The translations under genes were made by a program, and so were the position numbers. A model generated the notes under the pieces. The model did not search any database, was not told the DNA's origin, and was given only the letters and a program-made list of their open reading frames with translations. A DNA stretch of 64,000 nt from Roseburia_C sp051879315 (GTDB lineage: Bacteria > Bacillota > Clostridia > Lachnospirales > Lachnospiraceae), in NCBI GenBank assembly GCA_051879315.1, contig JBJELW010000076.1, positions 62,001 through 126,000 on the forward strand. The letters are read 5' to 3'. Each line of letters begins with the position of its first letter. The first letter of the stretch is position 1. Positions 1 to 9,190 of this stretch are shown here, in pieces.

Positions 1-2
1 CC

Positions 3-3000
3 AGCTATATTCTGGAGAAAATTCTCAAAGAGGCCCAGCAGGATCTTAAGAAAAATTATTATGTGGTGGTACCGGAACAGTTCACCATGCTGACACAGCG
101 GGAGCTGGTGGCACTGCAGCGGGATCACGGGATTATGAATATTGATGTGGTGAGTTTTAACCGGCTGGCATATCGTATTTTCGATGAATTGGGAAAGACG
201 AATATGGCAGTCCTGGAGGAGACCGGAAAAAGCCTTGTGCTGCGTAAAGTGGCTCAGGATAAACTGGAACAGCTTAAGGTGCTGAAGGGAAATGTGACAA
301 GAGTCGGCTATATCAATGAGGTGAAGTCCCTGATTTCTGAGATGTCCCAGTACAAGATTTCACCGGACGATCTGGCAGAGTATCTGCAGGAGGAGCAGGA
401 AAATCAGGCATTTGCTGCTAAAATGCAGGACGTGTGGACTCTTTATCAGGGGTTTCGGGATTATATCGAGGGCAGTTACGTGACAGCGGAGGAAGTGCTG
501 GAAGTGTTCTGTGATGTGGCAGATCAGTCGGCCTTATTACCGGATGCAGTGCTGGTATTTGATTGCTTTACCGGATTTACACCGGTACAGAATCAGGTGT
601 TGGAGCGCCTGATGGAAATCGTGGCGGATATTTATGTGACGGTTACTTTAGATCCCAGGGAAGATCCTTTTTCCTATCAGGATATGCAGGAGCTTTTTGC
701 CATGAGTAAAAAAACCATCCGGAGTCTGATGCTCATGGCAGACCGCACCCATTTTGAAGTGAAGGATCCGGTATGGCTTACGGATGTGACAAAGGATCGT
801 TTTGTGCACGCACCGGGCCTGCGTCATCTGCAACAGAATCTGTTTCGCAGCAGGTATGAGACCATGCCGGGGGATTCCATGGAGGAACTATATTTGACAG
901 CGGTATCCACACCCCGGATGGAGCTTCGCTATGTGGCACAGGAGATTACAAGATTAGTGCGGGAGCAGGGGTATCGTTATAAGGATATTGCGGTGATCAG
1001 TGGAGACGTGGAACGGTACGGAAACTATGTGCCGGAGATTTTTGATGCCTGTGGAATTCCGTACTTTTTGGATGTGACCCGGGATCTTCTGATGCATCCG
1101 TTCCTGGAATTTATTCGTTCCGTGCTGCAGGTAATGTCGGAGGATTTTTCCTGTCAGGCAGTATTCCGGTATCTGCGCTGCGGCTTCAGTGGGATCAGTG
1201 AAGAAAAGATCGATGAACTGGAGAATTATGTGCTTGCCACCGGTGTACGGGGCTTTCAGAAATGGAATAAAAGATTTGTCAGGCCTGTCTATGAGATGGA
1301 TGAGGAACAGCTTTTAACGGTGAATGAGGTGAGGGAGCAGTTCCTCACACCGTTTCTGCCACTGAGGGAAGTCTTTCTGAAAAAGGACTGTACGGTGCGG
1401 GAACGCACGGTGGCCTTTTACCGGTTTATTGTGGGACAGAATATCGAGCAACAGCTTGCGGGAAAACAGAAAATGTATGAGCAGCTGAAAGATATGACCC
1501 GGGCCGGCGAGTACCGCCAGATTTATCGCATGGTCATGGAACTTATGGACAAAATGGTGGATCTGCTGGGGGATACCTGTATGTCCGGGGAGGAGTATGC
1601 AAAGATTCTGGATGCGGGATTTGAAACCATGCAGGTGGGAGTGATTCCCAGCGGATATGATCGGCTGATGATTGGAGATCTGGAGCGGAGCAGACTGGAT
1701 CATGTGAAAGTTCTTTTTGTCATCGGCGTCAATGATGGGGTTGTGCCCCGGGCGGAAAGCCGGAACGGAATCATTACCCAGCAGGAGCGGGAGGAACTGG
1801 CAAAGCACCGGCTGGAACTGGCCCCCACTGCCCGGGAAAGGATCTTCATGCAGCGGTTTTATCTGTATCTTGCCATGAGCAAGCCTTCGGAGCGGTTGTA
1901 TCTGTCTTATACCGGGGTGGATGAGGGCGGTGAAGCTGTACGGCCTTCCTATCTGATCGGTATGGTGCAGCGGTTGTTTCCGGGAATTCGTGTGACACAT
2001 CTGGGGGATCAGTTCCTGTATCAACAGTTCGTCACACCGGAGAATGGATTTGATTTTCTGCTGGACGGACTGCAGCAGAAGGATATTGAAAACCGGGAAA
2101 CAGAGGACTTGTGGCAGAGGCTGCTGGCTTTTTATCATGGAGACAAAGTATTTCGGGAACGGTTAGACCGGGTGCTCCGGGCGGCAGGTACCCGTTATCA
2201 GGAGGAATCCATTGGAAAGGCTGTGGCGAAAATGCTATACGGAGGCTCCATTTCCGCAGGAGTCACCAGATTAGAGCAGTATGCGGCCTGTGCCTGCGCT
2301 CATTTTCTCACCTATGGCTTAAAGCTGAGAGAGCGGGAACTGCTTTCCCTGCGCATGGTGGATATGGGAAATATCTATCATCAGGCACTGGAGAATTATA
2401 CCGATGGTCTGAGAAATCGCAGGCTTGACTGGTTTACTGTTTCAGAGGAACAGCAGGAGGAACTGGTCCAAAAGGCTTTTTCGGATGCGGTGGCACAGAT
2501 GGGGAATGCCGCTCTGGCTGATACGGCAGCCAACCGTTACCAGGCCGGGAAAATGCTTACGGTATTCTGGCGTACGGTGTGGGCAATTACAAAACAGATC
2601 CGCCAGGGAAAATTTTCACCGGTGGGGGTGGAGATGTCGTTTGCATTTACAGATGAGATTTCCGCTGTGAACTTTGCATTGTCTGATGAGGAGAAGATGC
2701 ATCTTCGGGGCCGGATCGACCGGGTGGATACCTATGAGACGGAAGATAAAATTTATGTGAAAGTGGTGGATTACAAGTCCGGAAACACCGGTTTTGAACT
2801 GTTATCTTTGTATTATGGACTGCAGTTGCAGCTGGTGGTGTATATGAATGCAGCGGTGGAGATGATCGGTAAGAAGAAGCCGGATAAAGATGTCATTCCG
2901 GCAGGAATGTTTTATTATCATATTGAGGATCCCATTGTGGAGGGAGATCCGGGGATGTCCGAGGAAGAGATTTATGCCAAGATTCTGGAAGAGTTGAAAG

Positions 3001-3374
3001 TGGACGGTGTAATCAGCACGGAAGAGGAGTCCTATCATGCCATGGACACGGAAATTTCCGGGAAATCTGCCGTGGTTCCTCTGACGCTGAATAAGGACGG
3101 CAGCATCCGGGCTAATGATAAAGCGGTGGATCGGGAGCAGTTTGCCCGGATTTCTAAATATGCCAGCCTGATGATTCAAAAAAACGGCAGGGCTATGTTC
3201 CAGGGAGATACTGCGGTACGTCCCTATACGTTGGATAAAAAGTGCAGTTGTGATTTCTGTCCCTATGGTTCTATCTGTGGATTTGACGGCAGGATTGCAG
3301 GGTATGAAATGCGGGAACTGAAAAAACTCAGCGCACAGGAAATTTTCGAAAAGTTTGAGGAGGCTACAAAGTGA
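3..3374 (+). CDS. addB: ATP-dependent nuclease subunit B (AddB), 5' truncated
   Basis: AddB is the partner of AddA in the Firmicutes RecBCD-like helicase-nuclease that processes double-strand ends for recombination. The reading frame is open from base 3; the codons before the first GTG at 63 read S-Y-I-L-E-K-I-L, which is what follows the family's N-terminal Walker A, so the start and the P-loop lie outside the window. At the C-terminus the nuclease motif V-D-Y-K-S-G and a C-S-C-D-F-C-P-Y-G-S-I-C cysteine cluster are visible; with the upstream cysteine in Y-A-A-C-A-C-A these match the iron-sulfur cluster ligands known for AddB. The stop overlaps the addA GTG start (GTGA), so the two are translationally coupled. 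The visible part (about 1120 residues) is close to full family length. Confidence 0.95.
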   Translation, partial: SYILEKILKEAQQDLKKNYYVVVPEQFTMLTQRELVALQRDHGIMNIDVVSFNRLAYRIFDELGKTNMAVLEETGKSLVLRKVAQDKLEQLKVLKGNVTRVGYINEVKSLISEMSQYKISPDDLAEYLQEEQENQAFAAKMQDVWTLYQGFRDYIEGSYVTAEEVLEVFCDVADQSALLPDAVLVFDCFTGFTPVQNQVLERLMEIVADIYVTVTLDPREDPFSYQDMQELFAMSKKTIRSLMLMADRTHFEVKDPVWLTDVTKDRFVHAPGLRHLQQNLFRSRYETMPGDSMEELYLTAVSTPRMELRYVAQEITRLVREQGYRYKDIAVISGDVERYGNYVPEIFDACGIPYFLDVTRDLLMHPFLEFIRSVLQVMSEDFSCQAVFRYLRCGFSGISEEKIDELENYVLATGVRGFQKWNKRFVRPVYEMDEEQLLTVNEVREQFLTPFLPLREVFLKKDCTVRERTVAFYRFIVGQNIEQQLAGKQKMYEQLKDMTRAGEYRQIYRMVMELMDKMVDLLGDTCMSGEEYAKILDAGFETMQVGVIPSGYDRLMIGDLERSRLDHVKVLFVIGVNDGVVPRAESRNGIITQQEREELAKHRLELAPTARERIFMQRFYLYLAMSKPSERLYLSYTGVDEGGEAVRPSYLIGMVQRLFPGIRVTHLGDQFLYQQFVTPENGFDFLLDGLQQKDIENRETEDLWQRLLAFYHGDKVFRERLDRVLRAAGTRYQEESIGKAVAKMLYGGSISAGVTRLEQYAACACAHFLTYGLKLRERELLSLRMVDMGNIYHQALENYTDGLRNRRLDWFTVSEEQQEELVQKAFSDAVAQMGNAALADTAANRYQAGKMLTVFWRTVWAITKQIRQGKFSPVGVEMSFAFTDEISAVNFALSDEEKMHLRGRIDRVDTYETEDKIYVKVVDYKSGNTGFELLSLYYGLQLQLVVYMNAAVEMIGKKKPDKDVIPAGMFYYHIEDPIVEGDPGMSEEEIYAKILEELKVDGVISTEEESYHAMDTEISGKSAVVPLTLNKDGSIRANDKAVDREQFARISKYASLMIQKNGRAMFQGDTAVRPYTLDKKCSCDFCPYGSICGFDGRIAGYEMRELKKLSAQEIFEKFEEATK

Positions 3375-6300
3375 CGGAGAAGAAATGGACCCCACAGCAG
3401 CAGCAGGTGATTGAACTTCGTGACAAGAATATACTGGTGTCTGCGGCGGCCGGTGCAGGAAAGACGGCTGTCCTGGTAGAACGTATCCGACAGCGGGTGA
3501 TGGATACGCAGCATCCGGTGGATGTGGACCGTTTGCTGGTGGTGACCTTTACCAACGCGGCGGCAGCCCAGATGAAGGAACGTGTTCTGAACGCATTAGA
3601 GCAACAACAGATCAGAGAGCCGGAGAATTCCAGATTAGCAAAGCAGGCAGCCTTGGTAGTCAATGCCCAGATTACCACCATAGACAGTTTTTGCCTGTAT
3701 GTTATACGGAATCATTTTCATGAGATTGGACTGGAGCCGGATTTTCGGATTGCAGATGAGGGAGAACTGAAACTTCTGGAGGAGGACGTACTGTCCCTTT
3801 GTATGGAGCAATGGTACGAGGAGAATGAACCGGGGTTTTCAGAACTGGTGGAGGCATACGCACCCGGCAGAAGTGATGTTCCGGTGCGGGAGATGATTTT
3901 AAAATTATACCGGTTTTCCCAGAGTTATCCATGGCCGGAACAATGGATGGATGAGACTCAAAAGCTTTGTGATTGCGGCAAGGATGAAAAAATGAATGAA
4001 ACTCCGTGGGTGAGGGAGTGTGTGTCCTATGTGCGTGAGATGCTGCGGGGGTGTGCTGCCCTGGCCCGGGATTACCTGGCCGTATGCCAGCAGGCGGATG
4101 GACCGGATATGTATGAGAAAGCCTGTCAGGCGGATGTGGATCTGTTCCAGGAACTGGCTGACTGTCCGGACTACGAAACACTGCGCCTGCATCTGGCACA
4201 GGTGAAGTTTCAGACTCTGGGCAGAGCCAAAAATTACAGCGGCAGCCCGGAAAAACAGGAATATGTCAAGGCTGCCAGGGAACAGTGTAAAAAGCAGCTC
4301 AGTAAACTGCGGGAAGAATATCTGTCCATGGAACTGAAGGACATTGCCGCCCAGCAGCAGCGGATCTATCCCTGCATCGAAACATTGATCCGTCTGACGA
4401 AAGACTTTTCCCAAAGGCTCAGCGAGAAAAAGCGCAGCCGGAATGTGGTGGATTTTAACGATATCGAGCATTTTGCCCTGCAGATTCTGGTGGATGAGAA
4501 AACAGGAAATGCCACTTCTACCGCAAAACAGCTTCGAAAGCTGTATGAAGAAATCATGATCGATGAATATCAGGACAGTAACTATGTGCAGGAAACCATT
4601 CTGCGTACCATTTCCCGTGAGGAAGAGGGCAGCTATAACCTGTTCATGGTGGGGGATGTGAAGCAGAGTATCTACCGGTTCCGACTGGCAAGACCGGAGC
4701 TGTTTATGGAAAAATATGACACCTACCAGACAGCGGAGGGAGATTGCAGAAGGGTGGATCTGCTGGATAATTTCCGGAGCAGGGGAGAGGTGCTGGATTT
4801 TGCCAATGATGTTTTCAGTCAGATTATGAGCCGGGATCTGGGCGGAGTGGATTATGATGAAGCAGCCAGACTGCACCGGGGCGGAGAGTTCCCGGAGGCG
4901 GAGGCCGGGATGTTCGATACGGAGCTTCTTGTGACGGATTCTGCCCAGGGTGAGGAACTGGGAGTGGATGCCAGAGAGCAGGAGGCAAAAATGGTGGCGC
5001 AGAAAATCACTGATATGATGGGAAGCCAGCTGGTGACGGACACTGAGAGTGGCGAACTCCGGCCTGTGCGTTATGGAGATATTGTGATTCTTTTGCGAAG
5101 TATGAGCGACTGGTCGGATGTATTTGCCAGAGTTTTAAATGCCAGCGGAATTCCGGCGCATACAGTGTCGAAAACAGGTTACTTTTCTGCTCCTGAAGTG
5201 CAGACCGTACTAAATTATCTGCGGATACTGGACAACCCAAGACAAGATATCCCGTTGACAGCCATACTGCATGGCCCCATGGTGGAATTGACGGATGAAG
5301 AATTATCCTATATTCGTCTGCTGGACGATAAAAAACCATTTTTTGCCTGCGTCATGGATGCAGTGAAAAACCAGGAGATCATGGAGGTTCTCCCGGAGCA
5401 GGTGCAAAGAAAACTGAAACATTTTTGGGAGGTTTTTTCTGCCCTGCGAAGCCAGATCAACGAACTGCCTATCCATGAACTGTTGCAGAAACTGTTTTCC
5501 GTGACGGGGTATCTGGATTATGCTGCCGCAATGCCGGGAGGCAGGCAGCGGCAGGCCAATCTCCATATGCTTTTGGAAAAGGCCATTGCTTATGAAAAAA
5601 CCAGTTACCGGGGACTGTTTCATTTTATTCGCTATATAGACGAACTTCAAAAATACGATCTGGATTTTGGTGAGGCTGATCTGGCAACGGAGAAGGACGA
5701 TACCGTCAGTATCATGAGCATTCATAAAAGTAAGGGATTGGAATTTCCGGTATGTTTTGTGTGTGGTATGGGAAAAAATTACAATATGTCGGACAGTCGA
5801 AGCAAACTTTTGCTGCATGCAGATCTGGGAATCGGATTGGATGAGATTGATGTGAAACGCCGGCTGAAAATACCGTCTTTTACGAAACGGGTTATCGGCA
5901 GGCGGATTGCCTTGGAGAGTCTGGGTGAGGAATTGAGGGTACTCTATGTGGCGTTTACCCGGGCCAAAGATAAATTGATCGTCACTGGTTGTGATAAGGG
6001 GATTGATGAGATTTTGGAGCAGTGTATGATGCAGAATGACCGGGGGATGCGTATACCCTTTATGCAGAAAGTTACTGCGAGAAACCAGCTGACCCTGGTT
6101 TTGCAGGCTGTCTGCAATCTGGGAAAACGGTATCCCGTGCAGAAAATTGAGGTGGCTCAGCTGGTGAGTACGGAAGTTCGGGATCAGATCCAGACCCAGG
6201 AAGAACTGAAACTTCGCATCCGTCAGGCACTGAGCATTTCCCCGGAAGAAATCAGTGCCTGGGGGGAAAGGCTCACCATTCGTTATGCTCATGAGCAGGA

Positions 6301-7003
6301 AGCGGATCTTGTGACAAAGTACTCCGTTTCCGAGTTAAAACATCGCGCCATGCGGGAACGGATCGAGAAAGAGGATACGGACTGTACACCATATTTTTTG
6401 CAGGAGGAGGTTAAAACTTTTGTTCCGGCTTTCATGGAGGGACAGGAGGAAGTCAATCAGGGAGCGTTGCGGGGAACTGCAGTACACCGCGTGCTGGAGT
6501 GCTATGATTTTGCAGCCATGCCGGAGCAGCCATCGGAACTGGCAGCAGATATTGACCGGCAGTTGACAGAGTTAATAGAAATCGGTAAAGTAACAGAAGA
6601 AATGAATACATTGATTCATCGGCCGTCCATAAAAGATTTTCTGGAAAGTGAACTGGGGAGCCGCATGCATACCGCTGCGGAGCAGGGAAATCTGTTCCGT
6701 GAGAAACCATTTGTCATGGGCTTGACGGAAGCGGACGCCGAGGAGATAGAAGAGGCACAAATCCTGCGAGGCTCGGATGGAATGATCCTGATTCAGGGAA
6801 TTATCGATGTGTTCTGGATCGAGGAGGACCATATTATCCTGCTGGATTATAAAACAGACCGGGTAAATACGGCGGAGGAACTGATAAATATGTATCGGAA
6901 ACAGATGGATCTGTATGCAAAGGCCTTGAAGAGGATTTTTCACCTGCCGGTGAAAGAAAAATATCTCTATTCCTTCCGCCTGCACCAGACCATACCGGTG
7001 TAG
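3371..7003 (+). CDS. addA: ATP-dependent helicase/nuclease subunit A (AddA)
   Basis: This is the UvrD/Rep-type superfamily 1A helicase and nuclease subunit, 1210 residues, normal for the family. Walker A (A-A-A-G-A-G-K-T) lies at residues 25-32, the Walker B/motif II reads I-D-E-Y-Q-D-S, motif III follows as G-D-V-K-Q-S-I-Y-R-F-R, and helicase motif VI is seen as V-A-F-T-R-A-K-D. The C-terminal RecB-like nuclease domain carries L-L-D-Y-K-T-D. The GTG start overlaps the addB stop, which fixes the start. Together with AddB it resects broken ends up to a Chi sequence. Confidence 0.97.
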   Translation: MTEKKWTPQQQQVIELRDKNILVSAAAGAGKTAVLVERIRQRVMDTQHPVDVDRLLVVTFTNAAAAQMKERVLNALEQQQIREPENSRLAKQAALVVNAQITTIDSFCLYVIRNHFHEIGLEPDFRIADEGELKLLEEDVLSLCMEQWYEENEPGFSELVEAYAPGRSDVPVREMILKLYRFSQSYPWPEQWMDETQKLCDCGKDEKMNETPWVRECVSYVREMLRGCAALARDYLAVCQQADGPDMYEKACQADVDLFQELADCPDYETLRLHLAQVKFQTLGRAKNYSGSPEKQEYVKAAREQCKKQLSKLREEYLSMELKDIAAQQQRIYPCIETLIRLTKDFSQRLSEKKRSRNVVDFNDIEHFALQILVDEKTGNATSTAKQLRKLYEEIMIDEYQDSNYVQETILRTISREEEGSYNLFMVGDVKQSIYRFRLARPELFMEKYDTYQTAEGDCRRVDLLDNFRSRGEVLDFANDVFSQIMSRDLGGVDYDEAARLHRGGEFPEAEAGMFDTELLVTDSAQGEELGVDAREQEAKMVAQKITDMMGSQLVTDTESGELRPVRYGDIVILLRSMSDWSDVFARVLNASGIPAHTVSKTGYFSAPEVQTVLNYLRILDNPRQDIPLTAILHGPMVELTDEELSYIRLLDDKKPFFACVMDAVKNQEIMEVLPEQVQRKLKHFWEVFSALRSQINELPIHELLQKLFSVTGYLDYAAAMPGGRQRQANLHMLLEKAIAYEKTSYRGLFHFIRYIDELQKYDLDFGEADLATEKDDTVSIMSIHKSKGLEFPVCFVCGMGKNYNMSDSRSKLLLHADLGIGLDEIDVKRRLKIPSFTKRVIGRRIALESLGEELRVLYVAFTRAKDKLIVTGCDKGIDEILEQCMMQNDRGMRIPFMQKVTARNQLTLVLQAVCNLGKRYPVQKIEVAQLVSTEVRDQIQTQEELKLRIRQALSISPEEISAWGERLTIRYAHEQEADLVTKYSVSELKHRAMRERIEKEDTDCTPYFLQEEVKTFVPAFMEGQEEVNQGALRGTAVHRVLECYDFAAMPEQPSELAADIDRQLTELIEIGKVTEEMNTLIHRPSIKDFLESELGSRMHTAAEQGNLFREKPFVMGLTEADAEEIEEAQILRGSDGMILIQGIIDVFWIEEDHIILLDYKTDRVNTAEELINMYRKQMDLYAKALKRIFHLPVKEKYLYSFRLHQTIPV

Positions 7004-7062
7004 ACAAAACGGCAGGTGGGAGATATCAAGTTTGAAAATTCCAAGAGAAAAAGGAGAGTAAA

Positions 7063-7665
7063 ATGAGAATTGTACTGGCATCGGCATCACCCCGCAGGCG
7101 GGAGCTGTTGGCCCAGCTGGACATTGAATATGAGGTGATTCCGGCAGAGGGTGAGGAACGTATCAGTAAAGAAGAACCGGCAGAAGTTGTGGAGGAACTG
7201 GCATCTCAGAAGGCAGCTGAGGTTTTTGAAAGATTGTTGAAAGAAAAGGAAGAACCGCTGCTGGTGATTGGTGCGGACACCGTGGTGGTAGATGGGAAAC
7301 AGATCCTGGGAAAACCAAAGGATGAGGCGGATGCCATTGCCACCTTGCAGCAGTTGCAGAATCATAAGCATCAGGTTTATACTGGAGTTGCACTTTGTCT
7401 GTGGATAGATGGTGTGAGCAGGAGACTGGTTTTTCACGAGAAAACAGATGTGACGATGTATCCCATGACTTTAGCAGAAATAAAGGCTTATGTGTCCGGT
7501 GGAGAACCTATGGATAAGGCGGGAAGTTACGGGATTCAGGGACAGGCAGCCAGGTTTGTAAAATCCATTACGGGGGATTATAATAATGTGGTGGGGCTGC
7601 CGGTGGCGCGGCTGTATCAGGAATTACGGAGATTTTTAACGGAGGAAGCATATGGAATACGATAA
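7063..7665 (+). CDS. maf: Maf family nucleotide pyrophosphatase
   Basis: Maf proteins hydrolyse non-canonical or modified nucleoside triphosphates (dTTP/UTP-type pyrophosphatases) and were first linked to septum formation. The protein has 200 residues and opens with the family signature S-A-S-P-R-R-R-E-L-L; G-A-D-T-V-V and the G-S-Y-G-I-Q-G motif follow in order. An AAAAGGAG ribosome binding site precedes the ATG. It starts 59 bases after addA and its end overlaps the next small gene by 14 bases, suggesting one transcript. The substrate cannot be told from the sequence alone. Confidence 0.95.
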   Translation: MRIVLASASPRRRELLAQLDIEYEVIPAEGEERISKEEPAEVVEELASQKAAEVFERLLKEKEEPLLVIGADTVVVDGKQILGKPKDEADAIATLQQLQNHKHQVYTGVALCLWIDGVSRRLVFHEKTDVTMYPMTLAEIKAYVSGGEPMDKAGSYGIQGQAARFVKSITGDYNNVVGLPVARLYQELRRFLTEEAYGIR

Positions 7666-7912
7666 GATTTGCCTGCAGTATTTTTTGGAACATCAGACGC
7701 AGTTATATGATGAGCCGGTGGCAGAGAATCTGGAAGAGGCGGATGAGTTCCTGCAGGATTGTATGGCGGTAGTCTGCAAGAATGCGCGGGAACTTCGGGC
7801 ATATCTGGAGGATGCCGGTGTGGATATCAGTGGTATGAGCAATGAGGAAGTGACAGAGGCAGACGAGGTGTTTGCTTTGCCGGACGGCAGATTTTTGGTT
7901 GTGGAAGCATAG
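7652..7912 (+). CDS. Small acidic protein of unknown function, coupled to maf
   Basis: An 86-residue acidic protein with no signal peptide, no membrane segment and no motif I recognise. Its ATG lies inside the maf 3' end (14-base overlap) behind a GGAGGAAGC ribosome binding site, so it is very probably translated. It has three cysteines (in K-I-C-L, Q-D-C-M and V-V-C-K) and ends in an L-P-D-G-R-F-L-V-V-E-A strand-like tail. Homologues may carry misleading annotations; no function is proposed. Confidence 0.75.
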   Translation: MEYDKICLQYFLEHQTQLYDEPVAENLEEADEFLQDCMAVVCKNARELRAYLEDAGVDISGMSNEEVTEADEVFALPDGRFLVVEA

Positions 7913-7979
7913 AAAAGAAACGAATCGATAACGTATGTCACAGAAAAGGCATTGTCTTTGGACAATGACAGGTGGAGAT

Positions 7980-8957
7980 ATGGCGAAAAAATTTTTTGCA
8001 GGATTGCTGGCGGTATTGATGCTGGCACTCAGCGGATGCAGTATCGGGAATACGGAAGTAGTGTTATCGGAAGAACTTTCCCCTAAGGAAGTGTTTCGCA
8101 TCGGGGAAGAGACGGTGACGGTAGCTCAGATGAAGGTTTATCTTTGCAATTATCAGAGTCTTTATGGGAAAAGCTATGGCATTGACATGTGGGAACAGCA
8201 GTTTCAGACAGAGGATCTGCAGGATTATGTGAAAGATGTGGCAATGTCTCAGATGACCCGGATTGTCTGCATGAGACAGCTGGCGGATCAGGAGCAGGTG
8301 ACGCTGACAGAGGAGGAAAAAGCTTCAGTGGAAGCTGCTGCACGGGAGTATTATGATTCCCTGACGGCGGAAGAGCTGGAGTACATCAATGCCAGTGAAA
8401 CGGAAATACAAAGATTGTACGAGGATTACGCTCTGGCCAATAAAGTTTACGAAACGCTGGTTACCAGCATTGACGATGAGGTCAGTGACGATGAGGCACG
8501 AATTATGGAAGTGCAGCAGATTTTTGTCACGAGTCGTACCACGGCAGCTGAGGTTCAGAGTAAGCTGTCTGCGGGAGCAGATTTCGAAACTGTGGCCAAG
8601 TCCTATAATGAAGCGGCTGAGATCGATGTCACCTTTGGCAGAGGGGATATGCCCGCAGAGGTGGAGGAAGTGGCGTTTTCCATGGAAGATGGAGAAGTGT
8701 CGCCCTGCATCTCTACAGAGGACGGATATTATTTTATTAAGTGCATCAATAAGTTTAATCAGGAGCTTACAGATGAGAATAAACAGATAATTATCAAGAA
8801 ACGGGAGGAGGCTTCCTTTGAGGAAAAATATGCCACGTTAATGGAAACTACAGACTCCTATATCAATGAAAGTGCGTGGGAGGATATCACTCTTTTGACG
8901 GATGGCAGTATCACCACGGATAACTTTTTTGATGTCTATGAAAAGTATTTTCCATAA
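7980..8957 (+). CDS. Parvulin-type peptidyl-prolyl isomerase lipoprotein (PrsA/SurA-like)
   Basis: A predicted extracytoplasmic folding factor of 325 residues. The start at 7980 is chosen because AGGTGGAG sits just before it and because it gives a clean lipoprotein signal ending in the lipobox L-A-L-S-G-C near residue 20; an in-frame ATG at 7935 would add 15 poor residues. A SurA-N-like helical region (about 60-160) is followed by a degenerate rotamase domain (about 175-265) with V-Q-Q-I-F-V, F-E-T-V-A-K-S-Y-N, F-G-R-G-D-M-P and D-G-Y-Y-F-I-K. The active-site residues look reduced compared with PrsA, so chaperone activity may dominate. A perfect 7-bp hairpin (7950-7967) lies immediately before the ribosome binding site. 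Confidence 0.85.
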   Translation: MAKKFFAGLLAVLMLALSGCSIGNTEVVLSEELSPKEVFRIGEETVTVAQMKVYLCNYQSLYGKSYGIDMWEQQFQTEDLQDYVKDVAMSQMTRIVCMRQLADQEQVTLTEEEKASVEAAAREYYDSLTAEELEYINASETEIQRLYEDYALANKVYETLVTSIDDEVSDDEARIMEVQQIFVTSRTTAAEVQSKLSAGADFETVAKSYNEAAEIDVTFGRGDMPAEVEEVAFSMEDGEVSPCISTEDGYYFIKCINKFNQELTDENKQIIIKKREEASFEEKYATLMETTDSYINESAWEDITLLTDGSITTDNFFDVYEKYFP

Positions 8958-9039
8958 AAATGAGACAACCTTTTCCGAGAAGTGAAAACAGTTTATAAAA
9001 ATTTTAGAAATCCCGTAATCCCCATATTTTCAATGATTA

Positions 9040-9066
9040 TTAGCACTCGCTTTAAAAGAGTGCTAA
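9040..9066. promoter_or_regulatory. CIRCE operator upstream of htpG
   Basis: Perfect TTAGCACTC-N9-GAGTGCTAA inverted repeat, the HrcA binding site. It lies 124 bases before the htpG start and, unusually, upstream of the best -35 box (9074). Confidence 0.95.
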
Positions 9067-9073
9067 TTTTTTA

Positions 9074-9102
9074 TTGACTTTTTGTTGGAAAATGATTACT
9101 AT
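9074..9102 (+). promoter_or_regulatory. Putative sigma-A promoter of htpG
   Basis: TTGACT (9074-9079), 17-base spacer, TACTAT (9097-9102). It begins seven bases after the CIRCE repeat, so HrcA would bind just upstream of the polymerase footprint or overlap its edge. Confidence 0.7.
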
Positions 9103-9190
9103 CTTTCATAGAGAGTCTGAAGACAAGACGTTCAGACGGGATGCAGGGCGTGGAAGTCCTTCACAATATACAAGAAAAGGAGTGTTTACT

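Noticed and set aside
1314..2138. Minus-strand frame of 274 codons within addB
   Set aside because: Shadow of a well-supported gene; no family motif and no start signals.
5303..6292. Minus-strand frame of 329 codons within addA
   Set aside because: Antisense of conserved helicase sequence; composition and lack of a ribosome binding site mark it as a shadow.
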